From Deltaproteobacteria bacterium (GTDB taxonomy: Bacteria > Myxococcota_A > Polyangia > Haliangiales > Haliangiaceae), in the NCBI GenBank assembly GCA_013696695.1, contig JACCYD010000169.1:1-9279 (forward strand): a DNA stretch of 9,279 nt. The letters run 5' to 3'. Made by a program: the position numbers and the translations under genes. Shown here one piece after another: positions 1-6,406 of the stretch (position 1 is the stretch's first letter; every line of letters begins with the position of its first letter). Below the pieces are notes generated by a model that had not been told where the DNA came from, did not search any database, and saw only the letters and a list, made by a program, of their open reading frames with translations.

Positions 1-1
1 G

Positions 2-484
2 CTCGGGCGCGCCGAGGTCGTCGGCGTGTTGCCGGACGACAAGGTCGAGGTGCGTGTCGGATCGATGCGCGCGATCGTGCCGCTCGCGGAGACGCTGATG
101 GATTCGCATCGCCAGGCGCGGCGAGCGGATCGCGAGAAGGAGGCCGCCGTGCCGGGTGCGCCGACGCTGGCGGGCATCGGCATCCCGCCGGGCTTGCTCG
201 GCGACGCGCCGCAACAGACGCGGGGCGGCGCGCGCACGATGGACACCACGGTCGATGTTCGCGGCAATCGCGCCGATGAGGCGGTGTCCGCCGTCGATCG
301 GTTCCTCGACGAGAGCCTGCTCGCGAGCCGCGACACGATCTTCATCATCCACGGCCATGGCACCGGTGCGCTGCGCACCGCCGTGCGTTCTCACTTAGCC
401 GGTCACGGCGCGATCCAGACGTTCCGCGCCGGCGAGCCGAATGAAGGCGGCGACGGCGTCACCGTCGCGTTCCTCAAGGGCTAG
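2..484 (+). CDS. mutS2: Endonuclease MutS2, C-terminal part with Smr domain (5' truncated)
   Basis: Only the last 160 residues are in the window; the frame is open from base 2. The first visible residues (GRAEVVGVLPDDKVEVRVGS) match the small beta-rich segment that follows the ATPase and coiled-coil region of MutS2. A charged linker follows, then a complete Smr domain. The Smr signature appears as VDVRG (251-265), the helix EAVSAVDRFLDESLL, and the nuclease-associated loop HGHGTGALR (from 350), where MutS2 proteins usually have HGKGTGALR. The protein ends in the typical GGDGVTVAFLKG. MutS2 family proteins bind branched DNA or, in Bacillus, collided ribosomes, and the Smr domain is a nuclease or nucleic-acid-binding module; the role here is inferred from the family. 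Its stop codon shares the CTAG at 481-484 with the stop of the convergent gene, and no intervening terminator exists. Confidence 0.93.
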   Translation, partial: LGRAEVVGVLPDDKVEVRVGSMRAIVPLAETLMDSHRQARRADREKEAAVPGAPTLAGIGIPPGLLGDAPQQTRGGARTMDTTVDVRGNRADEAVSAVDRFLDESLLASRDTIFIIHGHGTGALRTAVRSHLAGHGAIQTFRAGEPNEGGDGVTVAFLKG

Positions 485-1779
485 GGAGCCACGACGAGAA
501 AGGCCGCGCGATACCAGGTGTCCTTTTCCTTGATCGCCGGCAGATTGCCTCGCAGCTTCTCGCTGATCGCTTCGATGCACTTGACCGCATTGTCGCGCTC
601 GACCGAGCCGATGCCGTCGAGGTTGTCGCGCACCAGCGTCGTCGTGCCGTCGGGCGGCATGCCGCGGCGCACGGGCACCGCGGTGTTGCCGGCGGTGCGC
701 GGGCCGCCCTTGGTGATCGTGACCTCGAGGATCAACCCGGTCTGCTTCGCCATGCACGCGCGCATCTGCGGCATCACCTTGCGAGCCGCCACGCGTGCGG
801 CCGCGACGTCGAGCACCGCGTTGCCGCCGCGCTTGTCGACGTACTCCGGCAGCTCGGCGCCCTTGAGCTCGCGCAGGTGCTCCTCGGCGCGCTTGCGCCA
901 CGGCGAGTCCCGCGCGACCGCCAGGAAGCGCCGGAAGTAGACGACCGAATACTCGGGCCGCGGTGGATCGAAGTACGCGCCGGCGAGCCCCTGCAGATAC
1001 TCGGACTCGCCGGTGCCGAGCAGCGGCATCGCCGGGTTCTTGAGCAGCGTCATCTCGCGATCGCTCGAGCGGCGCGCGCCATCCTCGGTGCGCCCCTCGA
1101 TCGCCAACCGCCCGGCCTCTGCCGCCAGCGCCGGCTTGCGCGCGCGATCGTACGCGCCCATCAGCAGCCACCGCACGAGCGGCAGCGCGACGTCGGTCTG
1201 CTCGCCCGCCGACTCGAGCGCCGCGATCGCCTCGTCGAGCTTGCCCATCGCGATGCGCACCTCGCCGAGCCGCACCCAGACTTCACCGCTCACGCCGCCG
1301 GCCGCCGCCGCATCGGCGAGGGTCTTCTCGGCATCCGCGAGCTTTCCGGCCCGCGCCTGACACAGGCCGAGCTTGCGCCGCAGGTCGCCGAGCTGCTTCG
1401 CATCGGGATCGTTCCGCTTGATGCGCAGGATCGCGTCGGTGTAATCGGCCGCGCAGCCCATCCAATCCTTCGTGGTCGTATGCGCATCGCCGCGCATCCG
1501 ATACGCGCGTGGATCATCCGGCAGCAGCTTGATCGCCTCGCCGAGCTTGCCCGCCGCTTCTTTTGCGGAATCGATCGACCGATCCTCGAGCGCGGTCTGC
1601 GCCTCGGCCAGCAGATCCTCGTACGGCTTGCGCTGCGGGTTGGTCGCCTTCTCCCACAGGTTCGACTTCTTCGCGTCGTCCTCGTCCTTGTCGACGGGCT
1701 CGGGCGGATAGCGCTTCGACTGCGCGAGCGCATCCCCCGCAGTGGCCAGGCAAGCCAGTACCATCAGGGAGCGAAACAC
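481..1779 (-). CDS. Exported TPR protein with AgmX/PglI-like C-terminal domain
   Basis: This 432-residue protein is not a named family. The start is GTG at 1779, giving MFRSL before the hydrophobic core; an internal ATG at 1764 would remove the positive n-region, so GTG is preferred. The signal peptide is residues 1-19 with an ALA|Q cleavage site. A charged stretch (22-40) leads to the motif LWEKATNP (W42-P48). TPR-like helix pairs cover about 74-107, 132-165 and 166-199 (GEVRIAMGKLDEAIAAL). Residues 258-302 hold another helical module ending PWRKRAEEHL. Residues 321-432 form a separate domain with MRAC (C342), the strand LILEVTITKGG and VKC (C401). This pattern recalls the C-terminal domain of myxobacterial AgmX/PglI proteins, where two cysteines flank a TonB-C-like fold; that match is tentative. 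The gene lies 87 bases beyond the preceding minus-strand gene and is probably third in that operon. No clear Shine-Dalgarno is visible. Confidence 0.85.
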   Translation of the reverse strand: MFRSLMVLACLATAGDALAQSKRYPPEPVDKDEDDAKKSNLWEKATNPQRKPYEDLLAEAQTALEDRSIDSAKEAAGKLGEAIKLLPDDPRAYRMRGDAHTTTKDWMGCAADYTDAILRIKRNDPDAKQLGDLRRKLGLCQARAGKLADAEKTLADAAAAGGVSGEVWVRLGEVRIAMGKLDEAIAALESAGEQTDVALPLVRWLLMGAYDRARKPALAAEAGRLAIEGRTEDGARRSSDREMTLLKNPAMPLLGTGESEYLQGLAGAYFDPPRPEYSVVYFRRFLAVARDSPWRKRAEEHLRELKGAELPEYVDKRGGNAVLDVAAARVAARKVMPQMRACMAKQTGLILEVTITKGGPRTAGNTAVPVRRGMPPDGTTTLVRDNLDGIGSVERDNAVKCIEAISEKLRGNLPAIKEKDTWYRAAFLVVAP

Positions 1780-1839
1780 GAGGCCAGTGTGACACGGGTT
1801 TTCAAACAGATCGAAGGGGTAACCAGAATCGACAGCGAG

Positions 1840-1853
1840 GTCGCGGCCGCGAC
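1840..1853. repeat. Perfect 14-bp GC palindrome between two TPR genes
   Basis: GTCGCGGCCGCGAC is identical to its reverse complement. It starts 14 bases beyond the stop of the TPR gene ending at 1867, inside the 87-base gap before the next minus-strand gene. As RNA it could form a five-pair stem with a GGCC loop. No T-run follows on the minus strand, so a standard intrinsic terminator is unlikely. It could be a processing or pausing hairpin, a protein-binding site, or chance in GC-rich DNA. The rest of the gap (1780-1866) shows no convincing promoter. Confidence 0.45.
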
Positions 1854-1866
1854 GTGCCCCTAGGCT

Positions 1867-2901
1867 CTACTTGCGTAGCTTCGGCGTCGGCTTGTTGCCG
1901 AGATCCGGCACCGGGATCTCGAAACGAATGTTCCTGCGCGCCAGCAGCTTGTCGAGGCGCTCCTTCGCGCGCGGCTGGAACTGCGGATGCGCGCCGCTGC
2001 GAATGAACAGGCGCCAGTGTTCGATCGCGAGCACGGTCTCGCCGAACGCCTCGTGACCGAGCGCGAAGTAGTAGTGCTCTTCGCCCTCGGGGACGAAGAA
2101 CACGTTCTTGCTCTCGAACTCGATCTGGAAGTTGTTGAAGTTCTCGACGCCGAGCTCGCGAATCAGGCGCAGCGCTTCGGGGCCGCGCTCGTCGCGATCG
2201 AGGGCGACGGCGAGGCCGAGCAGGGTGGAGCCGCGCGCGCCATAGCGGCGGGCGACCTCGTAGGTGTCGATCGCCTTCTCGATCTGGCCGAGCATCATGT
2301 GGGTCTCGGCGAGGTTGCCGAGCACGAGCACGCGCCCGCCTTGATCGAGGCGGAGCAGGCCATCGTCGCGATCGAGGAGCGCCTGGTAGTCCTTCGCGGC
2401 GGCTTCGAGGAGCGCCTTCGGGTTCGGCATCGTGCCGACCATCTTGGTGCGCAGGATCGCGCGCGCCATCAACAGCTGGTTGATGCGTGGATCGAGCGGC
2501 GCGAGCGCTTCGAAGGTGTCCCAGGCCTCGAGGGTGTCGCGACCACGCGCATCCTTCGCCTTCGCGCCGCACGTGATCGGCGGGACGCTGAAGCCGCCCT
2601 GGCGATCGCAATCGAAGAAGAACGAGTACAGCAGCGAGCCGATGCGGAAGTGTGGCTCCGCTGATCGCGGCTTCGCCTTGGCGGCCGCCCGGTACGCCTC
2701 GGCGGAGATCTCGACCTGCCGCAGCGTGGTCGCCATCGAGTTGCTCTGCGAATTGGCCGCGACGGCGGCGTCGTCGCCCTTCTGCATCAGCGCGTCGTAG
2801 ACGTCGGTGACCGGCTCGGGCTCGACGGCGCGCTTCCAGACGTCGCCACTCGCCGACGAAGTTGACGCGATCAGGAGAGCGATGAGGATCGAGCGCTTCA
2901 T
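1867..2901 (-). CDS. Exported TPR-like protein (second of paralogous triplet)
   Basis: The protein has 344 residues and starts at ATG 2901 (MKRSILIALLIAS). The reading frame stays open far upstream, but that extension is an antisense shadow of the preceding gene. MKRS plus a hydrophobic core and SSA/SAS sites give a short signal peptide (about 1-18), so it is probably periplasmic or secreted. The family motif VWKRAVEP (W22-P28) follows at once. Residues 64-97 form a helix pair containing C98 in FFFDCDRQGG, with a second cysteine at 111. TPR-like helices are clearest at 191-225 (GNLAETHMMLGQIEKAIDTYEVA) and 226-250. Residues 269-316 hold FVPEGEEHYYFALGHEAFGE and a PRAKERL helix, nearly matching the upstream paralogue. 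The basic tail ends PTPKLRK. The ATG overlaps the upstream stop in ATGA, which implies translational coupling. The function is unknown; TPRs suggest a protein-binding or scaffold role. Confidence 0.88.
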   Translation of the reverse strand: MKRSILIALLIASTSSASGDVWKRAVEPEPVTDVYDALMQKGDDAAVAANSQSNSMATTLRQVEISAEAYRAAAKAKPRSAEPHFRIGSLLYSFFFDCDRQGGFSVPPITCGAKAKDARGRDTLEAWDTFEALAPLDPRINQLLMARAILRTKMVGTMPNPKALLEAAAKDYQALLDRDDGLLRLDQGGRVLVLGNLAETHMMLGQIEKAIDTYEVARRYGARGSTLLGLAVALDRDERGPEALRLIRELGVENFNNFQIEFESKNVFFVPEGEEHYYFALGHEAFGETVLAIEHWRLFIRSGAHPQFQPRAKERLDKLLARRNIRFEIPVPDLGNKPTPKLRK

Positions 2902-3884
2902 TTGGTCTTGAGCTGGGTGGGTTTGATCGTCGGGTTCGCGCGGCGCTGCGCGTCGATCGCGGCGATGTGGTCGAGCGCGCGGGCGCGCCACGGCGTGTCG
3001 CCGCTCGCGGCGTAGAGGGCCCACTCGGCACGCGCCTCGATGTACTCGCCGAGCGATTCGTAGAACAGCGCGAGGTAGTAGTGCTGATCCTCGCCGGGGA
3101 CGAAGCGGAAGCGCACCAGCTGCTGCTGGAGCTGCGTCGCGTACATCTGGCTGAGGGAGGCCTGCATCTTGTCGAGGGTGGTGAACGCGGCGGCGCGCTG
3201 TTCGTCCCGATCGTAGAGCACCGCGAGCGCGAAGGCGACCAGCGCGGCTTCGGGATTGAAGTACGGAATGCTCGACGGCATCACGCGCGAGAGAACTTCT
3301 GTGGCGGCGGCCAGCTCGCCGCGCTCGGAGAGGGCGGTGGCGAGATAGACGAGCCACTCGCCATTGCCCATCAGCGAGCTGGTGCCTTGCGCGTAGCGGA
3401 GCCAGCGGATCGCGGCATCGCGATGACCTCGGCGAAGCTCGAGGGCGCCGAGCCGGCCGGTGACCTCGGCGCTCGCGCGGTCGGCGCCGACGAGTCGCAC
3501 GCAGGTTTCGAGGGCATCGATCGCCTCGCGCGTCTTCCCGATCTCGTCGGCGGCGTGGCCGAGGAGGGCGAGCACCTCGGTGTTCTCGGGCGACAGACGG
3601 CGGGCTTCGCGCAGCAGGTGGTACGCATCGCGGAAGAACGCCTCGCGATGATCGACGGCCCACTCGGCATCCATGCCGCGCTCGGGGCGGCTCATCGCAT
3701 CGCGGGCTTTGCCGAGGAGATTGGCGACGACGGCGCCGTGTGGCTCGATCGCGCGCTGCCACAAATCCGGGGCCGGTTCTGGAGGTGCGCGGTGGGGACG
3801 GCGCGGCCGGGCGTCGGCCAGGCCAGCACACAGAAGCAGCACCGTCAGGCACGCCAACCGCACGAGCCTGAGTATGCCGGCCAC
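2898..3884 (-). CDS. Exported TPR protein (first of paralogous triplet)
   Basis: The start chosen is GTG 3884 (328 residues). A GTG at 3863 gives an equally tidy signal peptide (MRLACLTVLLLCAGLADA), and a TTG at 3956 adds a non-hydrophobic prefix and is unlikely. CCGGGGAT just before 3884 is G-rich but sits close to the codon. The signal peptide ends about ADA|R at residue 25, followed by a basic, proline-rich stretch (RPRRPHRAPPEP) and the family motif LWQRAIEP (W42-P48). TPR units lie at about 101-134 (LALLGHAADEIGKTREAIDALETCV), 137-170 and 174-205. Residues 261-280 carry FVPGEDQHYYLALFYESLGE, followed by a helix ending PWRARALDHI. These segments align with the next two genes. The tail is lysine-rich. 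It is the promoter-proximal gene of the minus-strand operon and ends in an ATGA overlap with the next. The function is unknown and the export prediction rests on the signal peptide. Confidence 0.86.
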   Translation of the reverse strand: MAGILRLVRLACLTVLLLCAGLADARPRRPHRAPPEPAPDLWQRAIEPHGAVVANLLGKARDAMSRPERGMDAEWAVDHREAFFRDAYHLLREARRLSPENTEVLALLGHAADEIGKTREAIDALETCVRLVGADRASAEVTGRLGALELRRGHRDAAIRWLRYAQGTSSLMGNGEWLVYLATALSERGELAAATEVLSRVMPSSIPYFNPEAALVAFALAVLYDRDEQRAAAFTTLDKMQASLSQMYATQLQQQLVRFRFVPGEDQHYYLALFYESLGEYIEARAEWALYAASGDTPWRARALDHIAAIDAQRRANPTIKPTQLKTK

Positions 3885-4086
3885 ATCCCCGGTCTGCCAG
3901 GCGGGAGACGACCGTGAGGACAACACCTGGCACCGCCGTACGGCAGCGTCAGGCAAATCAGCCGATCACGCGTCTGGGGGTTCCACCTCGGGGCCTGGTC
4001 CCCCTCCGGGATCGTTGCGTTTGGGACTGATTCTACGCAGTTGCGCGCTGTCTGGCAGTGGCCTATCGCTTGCTGAGCTGGATCCC
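3885..4086. other. Divergent intergenic region between TPR operon and TPR-MshEN-like gene
   Basis: About 200 bases separate the outward-facing starts. The region carries a fair minus-strand promoter (4030-4058). It also has a perfect 10-bp palindrome GCCGTACGGC at 3935-3944, which would lie in the minus-strand leader, and a G-rich/C-rich tract around 3987-4010 that could fold weakly. For the plus strand only poor promoter matches are seen (TTGCGC at 4041-4046 with TATCGC at 4064-4069, 17 apart, three of six each). The plus reading frame is open through the whole region, so the downstream gene could start earlier, at TTG 4015 or 4021. Confidence 0.5.
4030..4058 (-). promoter_or_regulatory. Candidate sigma70-like promoter for the TPR triplet operon
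   Basis: Read on the minus strand, CTGCCA (4058-4053) is followed by a 17-base spacer and TAGAAT (4035-4030). These match the -35 and -10 consensus at four and five of six positions, at the ideal spacing. Transcription would begin near 4023, leaving a leader of roughly 140 bases before GTG 3884. Supported by sequence match only. Confidence 0.38.
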
Positions 4087-5028
4087 GTGGATCGAGGAGT
4101 CATCGCGACCGCGGAAGAGCTGTTCGAGTCCCGGCACTACCCGAGCGTGGTGGCGCTGGTCTCGGACGCCCTCGAAGCCGAACCCGACTGCATCCCGATG
4201 ATGCTGATCCGGGCCCGCGCCCATATCGCGCTCCGCCGCGATCTCGACGCCCAGGCAGACCTGCGCGACATCATCCGGCTCGAGCCGCAGTGCGGCCTCG
4301 CGTACCGGTTGCTGGGCGAGCTCGCCGCGCGCCGCGACGAGAACGAATCCGCCGCCATCTTCTTCCGCGAGGCGATCCGCCTCCAGCCCGACGATCGCGA
4401 AGCCGCCGACTGGCTGATGATCGTCGATGCCTCGATTCGACCGACCAAGAAGCTCCAGGCGGTCGCCGCGGTTCGGTTTCCTCGTGCGCAATCGCCGCGC
4501 ATCGCGCCGGCACCGATCGCAGTGCCGCAGCCTGCGCCCGATTACGACGACGATCCGAACGAGACGATCGAAGCCCGCCCGCAGCGCCTCGGGCGCGGTA
4601 CGTATTCACCGTCCGAAGGCGACGAGCGCCCGACCAAGCCGTTCGCGCGTGGCAGCAAGGCCGATGGCGAGCAATGGAAGGCGAGGGCGTTCCCGCTTCC
4701 GGCTCCCGCGACGCTGCCGCAGGCTCCGCCGCAGAGCACGCTGACCGGTCGTCCGCCGACGTTGCCGCCGGCACGCCCGGCTCCCAAGCTCGCTCCGTCT
4801 CCGTCGCGTCCGATGACGCGCGGCCCGACGCCCGAGCTTCCGGGCTTCGGCGACTACCTCGTGACCACGGGCATCCTGACCCGCGAGCGTCTGCGGGCCG
4901 CACAGGCCTACCAGCGCTCGATGCGCGTTCAGCTGTCCACCGCGATCGTGACCCTCGGCCTCGCAACCCCGCAGCGCATCGAATGGGCGGCCGTCTCGCA
5001 CCAATCGCAGCTGGCGCGTAGTCAGTAG
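4087..5028 (+). CDS. TPR protein with proline-rich linker and MshEN/GspE-N-like C-terminus
   Basis: The GTG at 4087 is preferred (313 residues) because the first helix begins right after it and GGA lies four bases upstream; TTG codons at 4015 and 4021 are alternatives. No signal peptide is seen, so it is probably cytoplasmic. Residues 5-103 form TPR-like helices (ATAEELFESRHYPSVVALV; LAYRLLGELAARRDENESAAIFFREAIRLQPDD). Residues 130-250 are proline- and alanine-rich and probably disordered. Residues 254-306 contain two repeats offset by 29 residues: FGDYLVTTGILTRERLRAAQ and LSTAIVTLGLATPQRIEWAA. This is the L-G-x-x-L-V-x-x-G-x-L-T-x-x-x-L pattern of the type II secretion ATPase N-terminal domain (MshEN type). 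Known MshEN domains bind cyclic di-GMP through an RLG motif; here the arginine is missing and the second repeat has S for G, so nucleotide binding is doubtful. It is transcribed away from the TPR triplet. Confidence 0.8.
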   Translation: MDRGVIATAEELFESRHYPSVVALVSDALEAEPDCIPMMLIRARAHIALRRDLDAQADLRDIIRLEPQCGLAYRLLGELAARRDENESAAIFFREAIRLQPDDREAADWLMIVDASIRPTKKLQAVAAVRFPRAQSPRIAPAPIAVPQPAPDYDDDPNETIEARPQRLGRGTYSPSEGDERPTKPFARGSKADGEQWKARAFPLPAPATLPQAPPQSTLTGRPPTLPPARPAPKLAPSPSRPMTRGPTPELPGFGDYLVTTGILTRERLRAAQAYQRSMRVQLSTAIVTLGLATPQRIEWAAVSHQSQLARSQ

Positions 5029-5135
5029 GCCAGGCATTCGACGTAACGCGCGGGGTCTGCGAAGATCCCGACATCGACCCGCGCCTCGTCAACGCGATCT
5101 CCACTCCCAGCATCAGGAATGAGGCGCTGGAGCTG

Positions 5136-6320
5136 GTGCGCCTCGCGTTGCTCGCGCTGGCCGCGCTCGACAAGGTCGACGACTCGCTCTACGACCGGTT
5201 CGTCGCCAATCGCGCCTCGAAGGAGGATCCGGACACCGCCGCGGTGAGCCTCTACGACCTGTGGAACGACACGTTTCGCACGCCGCTGCTGCTGCTCGCG
5301 TACTGCCGCAAGCTCGACAACGCCCGCATCAAGAAGCGCCCGACGAGCGTGATGACCGCGCTCGACCCCGACGCCGAGGTCGAGGACGAGGACGAGCTCG
5401 GCGACCTCGAGGGGCTGATGGTCGTCGAGGACGAGGAGCTCGTGCTCGGCGCCGACGACATCGGCGATCTGGTCGCGGGCCTCGGCAATGAACCGAAGCG
5501 CAGCGATGCGGAGCGCTGGCACGACGCGATCGAGAAGATCGGCGGCATTCGCTACGCCCTGGCCGGCCAGACCGACGATGCGACCGAGCGCATGGAGGTC
5601 GCGATCGGCTCCGGCCACGCGAACCACGTGCTCGGCCTGCTCGACGAGATGACGAGCACGTGGAACGAGGGCATCCACGCGCTGGTGATGGCGGTGTACG
5701 AGGCGTTCGTGCCCGACGCCGATCCGGGCAGCGTCGTGCCCGCGTACAAGACGACGCTGCGGCGCGCGCTGATGGTGCGGCGCGCGATCGCGGGGCTGTT
5801 CGCCGAGCTCGCCCCGATCAACGACGTGCTGCAGGCCGCGGAGCGCAAGCGCCACGCGGAGGCGCTCGTCGAGCTGTCCAACAAGCTCCACAACTTCGTG
5901 CTGTCGGACTTCTGCCGCTCGATGCGCGCCGCCGATCGCTGGGAGCTGACGCAGTTCGATCAGCGGCTCGAGGCGGAGGAGCTCTCCGCCGCCAAGCTCA
6001 CCGCGGAGGGGCTCGTGAAATATCTCGAGTCGCTCGGCGTGGTGAACCAGCGCGAGGTGCTGGTCGAGCACGATCGCCGCGTCGTCGTCGAGGTTCGCGA
6101 GGCGCTGACCGTCGGCCGCGAGCTGGCGGAGCTGTCGGCGCGCACCGCGCACGAGATCATCGTCAAGGCATGCGAGCAGGCGCAGGCCTTGCTCGGTCGC
6201 GCCACGCACCTCGACGCGTTGCTCAAGCGGCTGCGGGCCGCCGCCCAGGCCTCGAAACCGGCGCAGAACACCCAGCTGCTCGAGTGGCTCGACGAAGTGC
6301 TCGCTGCCACCGGCCTCTAG
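5136..6320 (+). CDS. Conserved-looking helical protein of unknown function, acidic insert
   Basis: I do not recognise this family. From GTG 5136 it has 394 residues. It is predicted almost wholly alpha-helical, with no signal peptide despite the leucine- and alanine-rich first turn, and probably cytoplasmic. Residues 1-68 form a helical N-domain. Residues 77-115 are strongly acidic (VEDEDELGDLEGL, VVEDEELVLGADD), likely a flexible linker. Residues 124-235 and 236-394 are long amphipathic helices rich in Arg, Glu and Ala, including NKLHNFVLSDFCRSMRAADRW and a coiled-coil-like end (311-370). There are no catalytic motifs. The frame stays open upstream to 5022, and codon third positions remain G/C-rich back to about 5073, so the true protein may start earlier; no ATG, GTG or TTG exists there. 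It follows the TPR-MshEN-like gene on the same strand with about 107 bases between annotated ends, and may share its transcript. Confidence 0.8.
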   Translation: MRLALLALAALDKVDDSLYDRFVANRASKEDPDTAAVSLYDLWNDTFRTPLLLLAYCRKLDNARIKKRPTSVMTALDPDAEVEDEDELGDLEGLMVVEDEELVLGADDIGDLVAGLGNEPKRSDAERWHDAIEKIGGIRYALAGQTDDATERMEVAIGSGHANHVLGLLDEMTSTWNEGIHALVMAVYEAFVPDADPGSVVPAYKTTLRRALMVRRAIAGLFAELAPINDVLQAAERKRHAEALVELSNKLHNFVLSDFCRSMRAADRWELTQFDQRLEAEELSAAKLTAEGLVKYLESLGVVNQREVLVEHDRRVVVEVREALTVGRELAELSARTAHEIIVKACEQAQALLGRATHLDALLKRLRAAAQASKPAQNTQLLEWLDEVLAATGL

Positions 6321-6338
6321 CTATCCGGCTCGGGTAGC
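6320..6338 (+). terminator. Stem-loop directly after a stop codon (terminator-like, no U-tract)
   Basis: Beginning at the last base of the stop codon, GCTATCCG pairs with CGGGTAGC (eight pairs, one G-U) around a GCT loop. Its position at the gene end suits a terminator or a 3' stabilising hairpin. The next bases are GATCGAG rather than a T-run, so Rho-independent termination is uncertain. The glucosidase gene begins about 70 bases later. Confidence 0.35.
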
Positions 6339-6363
6339 GATCGAGCGCAGATCGTGGGCACCT

Positions 6364-6398
6364 TGCGAGATCCTCGCAGCGCGTCGGTTTACGCTGCG
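6364..6398 (+). promoter_or_regulatory. Two mutually exclusive hairpins ahead of the glucosidase start
   Basis: TGCGAG (6364-6369) can pair with CTCGCA (6373-6378) around an ATC loop. Alternatively CGCAGCG (6375-6381) can pair with CGCTGCG (6392-6398) around a ten-base loop. The two stems share 6375-6378, so only one can form. The second ends eight bases before ATG 6407, where a ribosome would bind. No Shine-Dalgarno is evident (CGCCGATCGG). This may be a leader switch or GC-rich coincidence; no promoter upstream is convincing. Confidence 0.28.
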
Positions 6399-6406
6399 CC
6401 GATCGG

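Noticed and set aside
877..3917. Long plus-strand frames (877-1863, 1987-2664, 2967-3917) opposite the TPR triplet
   Set aside because: They lack recognisable domains, while the minus-strand frames show signal peptides, TPRs and shared motifs.
2902..3933. In-frame upstream extension of the second TPR gene to give 688 residues
   Set aside because: The extension is Arg/Ala/Pro-rich shadow of the first TPR gene. MKRSILIALL is a clear signal-peptide start coupled by ATGA.
3673..4086. In-frame upstream extension of the TPR-MshEN-like gene from ATG 3673
   Set aside because: It would overlap the first TPR gene antisense and its residues are Ser/Arg/Ala low-complexity; recognisable helices begin only after 4087.
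5019..5028. Programmed frameshift fusing the TPR-MshEN-like gene to the downstream helical gene
   Set aside because: The shared open window is only a few bases and contains no slippery heptamer or obvious stimulatory structure.
5022..6209. 395-codon minus-strand frame opposite the unknown helical gene
   Set aside because: Low-complexity Arg/Leu/Val/His composition and full overlap with a plus-strand frame of better protein-like composition; an antisense shadow.
6363..6393. Possible promoter TTGCGA / TTTACG before the glucosidase
   Set aside because: The spacer is 19 bases and the -10 matches only three of six positions; too weak to annotate.
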